Positions 61,620 through 64,000 of a DNA stretch of 64,000 bases are shown here, one piece after another. The notes beneath the pieces were generated by a model. It was given only the letters and a program-made list of their open reading frames with translations, searched no databases and was not told the origin of the DNA. Source of the DNA: Aldrovandia affinis (Eukaryota > Chordata > Actinopteri > Notacanthiformes > Halosauridae); assembly GCA_029706075.1 (NCBI GenBank), contig JAINUG010000194.1:1-64000 (forward strand). Direction: 5' to 3'. A program made the position numbers and the translations under genes. Position 1 is the stretch's first letter; each line of letters starts with the position of its first letter.

Positions 61620-61870
61620 TACAAAGTACATTGAAAGCAGGTGCTTATTTTGGCCGCCATACCTAGAAAAAGTGACTGAAAGGGGTGATTGTAGGGACAT
61701 GTTTAGCAGGAGCTTCAGTTACTAAGACTGCTTGACTTGCTGTTTCATGAAGAACAGTGGCTAAGGTGATGTGGGCATGGAAGTCTGAGGGAAAGACATC
61801 ATCAACTAGGCGCAACTGTGGTCGAAAGCACATTCTCTTTGACCATGATGTCCATGCATTGATTTGTCAC
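61620..61870 (+). mobile_element. Tc1-like relic fragment, inverse of 22380-22640
   Basis: 'acatgtttagcaggagcttc' is the complement of 22552-22571. It keeps its neighbourhood with the L1-like piece, as in the copy at 22 kb. Confidence 0.55.
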
Positions 61871-62094
61871 CTGTTGCATGGCCTGCAATTTAATACTATG
61901 AATAGATGATGTTATTGGTTTAAATATATCTGAACAGATAATATTTCTGGTTGAAATAGATATTGCCGAATGGGGAGAATTCATAATTGGGGGAATGGAG
62001 TATTTCTGGTAGTGTCGTCAGCAGAAAAACTATGAAGGGGAAGCAGAAGATGAAGAAGTGGAAAGACACAAAATAACCCAAGTTTGGGGCTTTA

Positions 62095-62530
62095 TTGTGT
62101 GGCTGTGTGAAATTGTATCTGAATTCCTGGTTTTTACATGTCGAGGGTACAAAAGCTATTAGCATGGCTAGGCAATATGAAGAGGTGAAACATCAGCATG
62201 ACTATGATGAAAGCATCTTTCTTGGAACAATTTCAGCAGGTGCTGATCCATGGATGGTTGACATTGACATTATGGACACGAATGTGAAATTCAGAATAGA
62301 CACGGATGTGGACGTTACTGTTGTTCCTGAAGACATGTTCTGTGAAAGCGACACATGCAAACCTGCTCTGTAAAAGGTGAAAAGACATCTGCTTAGGCCT
62401 GGGCGGATACCACTTGGCATGACGGGCATCAACCTTCACACAACACAACCTTACTAGGCAGACCTGCCATCACCAAGCTTGAGCTGGTTGCTTTATTTGA
62501 CAGCATGGACCTGGAGACATGTACATGGGT
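62095..62530 (+). mobile_element. Ty3/gypsy-like protease fragment
   Basis: Frame 62095-62373 reads FLGTISAG, then VKFRIDTDVDVTVVPEDMF, the active-site region of a retroelement aspartic protease. The catalytic DTG is changed to DTD. A frame break follows, and TKLELVALFDSM near 62475 continues the pattern. No RT or integrase. It is a dead fragment upstream of gene E. Confidence 0.7.
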
Positions 62531-62539
62531 TAAAGGAAG

Positions 62540-62805
62540 AAAAATGTTCACGACTGAAAAATAAAATGGAAGGGGGGTGCAGTATTAAAATGGAGGGTCT
62601 GGAAAATGTGGGGGTTTTGAGAGCTCATTTCATGCAATTTATTGGGTGGTAATGATGCTGTAAGAACAGAAATAAAACTAGCAAAGAAGGACAATGTTTA
62701 AGAATCATTCTGTATGAATAATGAATTTCATTATTCAACAAAATTCAAGAGCTTATACTGCACATACAGTACAACAATGACAAATACAAAATACTTATTT
62801 GAAAG

Positions 62806-62845
<40 letters not shown>

Positions 62846-63719
62846 AGGGGGTGGTGTGAGAGCGAGAGAGGGTGGGTAGAAGAGAGAAAGAGGGTGGTGA
62901 GAGAGAGCGCAAGACTGTCGCCATCCTCACACACTGTAACACTGGCCACTGCTGGATGCGGACCCACTCTGGGTGAGTGTGTGTGTGTGTGTGTGTGTGG
63001 ATGAGTGAGTGAGTGAGTCTGTGAGTGAGAAAGCTCTCAACACCAGAAGCTTTCAGGTTGTCCACCTGCCCCTTTTTTCCTGATGACTCAACTTCAACAG
63101 CAAACTCCAACCGTCTGTTGCATTGTTCTTCCTCCCATGCTGCTCCCATGGAGCACTTTCTACATTGACAATCTCAAAAAGCATCTCAAGGCTGACAATA
63201 TGTGCTCAGCTTTCATGAAAATGTGTTACCATCTCATACCAATCGCCGACACCAATGATCAGCACTGATCTACCAGCTACATCCATGATAGAACGAGATT
63301 TTGGTTTTGCAGTCAGTGTGATAAGTCCTGTCAGGTCGCTCAGACGAGCAGTACGACTAAACCATTTTGTACGTGGGACCTGACGTGGTGGATATTCTGG
63401 GCTCATGCAGTAATTTTATTGCAGATTCTATTAATAGTTATTTATATTAACAATTAATTATTTATTCACATTCAGACAATTACTAAACAATAAAATGTAT
63501 AAACCATGGCATTTGTAGGAGCCCCCTATCCAGCCAGGGCCCTTGGAATCTTCCTAATGTTTCACAGCTTTATGGCGCATCTGGTTACAATAAAAAAAAA
63601 AAACAATTGGACAAAGGTGAATCTGAAAAATGATTAACCAAGTTCTATGAGATTAACAACATCATCTGCAAATTTAAGGGGCTGTCAGAGGGAAGAGAGA
63701 AGGTGTGCAAGGAGTAGTG
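62540..63719. other. Upstream arm of gene E, inverted copy of gene D upstream
   Basis: Matches 48800-49985 in reverse orientation over its whole length, with only scattered changes and microsatellite length differences ((GT)n at 62812-62843 and 62975-62998). The promoter of E should lie here. Confidence 0.75.
62812..62998 (+). repeat. (GT)n microsatellites
   Basis: Runs of tg at 62812-62843 and 62975-62998, with gagt repeats after 63000. They are the length-variant counterparts of the CA tracts at 49530-49722. Confidence 0.85.
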
Positions 63720-64000
63720 ATGGCTCTGCAGGTCCTCCTTCGCTCTGTCCTGGAGTGGACGGACGTTCAATCTTTGCTGCTATTCCTGCTTGTGTTTCTC
63801 CTGATCTCAGATCACTTCAGGAGGAGGAACCCCAAGAATTTCCCACCAGGACCCTGGGCTTTGCCTTTCCTGGGTAATGTCTTCCACCTGGATACTAAGC
63901 AGCCGCATATTCATTTTAATGAGGTGAGTCAATCCCTACCAATGACACACACAAACTGAGCTCTGCTAAATTATATATTACAAGATTAAACAGTTCTCCA
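63720..64000 (+). CDS. CYP2-family cytochrome P450 gene E (type II), exon 1 only
   Basis: Exon 1 is 63720-63923 (68 codons) with donor AATGAG|GTGAGT; the gene runs off the right edge. It encodes the signal anchor (about 16-33) and the hinge [14 protein letters not shown], identical in peptide to gene D exon 1 and different from B (S for F at residue 9, R for K at 35). The start is the ATG before ALQVLL; the in-frame GTG 15 nt upstream is not needed. It lies on the opposite strand from all other P450 genes here, head to head with D. Its intactness past exon 1 cannot be seen. Confidence 0.85.

Overview
This window is vertebrate nuclear DNA, almost certainly from a teleost fish. Genes are split into GT-AG exons. 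The interspersed DNA is fish-typical: an L2 LINE ending in the common 'taagtcgctctggataagag' tail, Tc1-like transposons, tRNA-derived SINEs, a (GGAT)n-tailed retroposon, hAT and Harbinger-like elements, and retroviral debris. I cannot fix the species.

The core is a cluster of family-2 cytochromes P450 (CYP2, of the fish CYP2J-related type), heme monooxygenases anchored in the endoplasmic reticulum. Two paralogue types alternate on the minus strand. Type I is gene A (exons 1-2 only, 1-4832) and gene C (33285-39121). Type II is gene B (7358-18641), gene D (42437-48799) and a relic F (28746-30080). The spacer between A and B matches the spacer between C and D, so a two-gene cassette was duplicated in tandem. 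A further type II copy, gene E, starts at 63720 on the plus strand, head to head with D; its first exon encodes the same peptide as D.

Only C looks intact in every exon (498 codons plus stop, all motifs). B has single-copy deletions of 1, 2 and 1 nt in exons 2, 4 and 6. D stays in frame, but a 17-bp duplication plus a 5-bp loss in exon 3 removes the WxxxR motif of helix C. F keeps one undamaged exon 7 joined by deletion to intron 1 sequence. B and D share an apparent GC-AG intron 6.

19.4-33.2 kb holds no intact gene: a decayed endogenous retrovirus (about 19.9-21.3 kb), Tc1-like copies, an L1-like LINE fragment, a LINE carrying a solo LTR, relic F, and two retroposons with exact target-site duplications. 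49-64 kb holds an orphan beta/gamma-crystallin-like exon, an hAT element with an exact 8-bp duplication, a ten-exon gene G on the plus strand (53772-57583; a membrane segment, a charged coiled coil and an RG-rich tail; unidentified), and an inverted copy of D's upstream region leading into gene E.

Because the cassette is duplicated, many insertions have an empty site in the sister copy, so their boundaries can be read directly. All exon boundaries were placed by eye from splice signals, reading frame and paralogue comparison.
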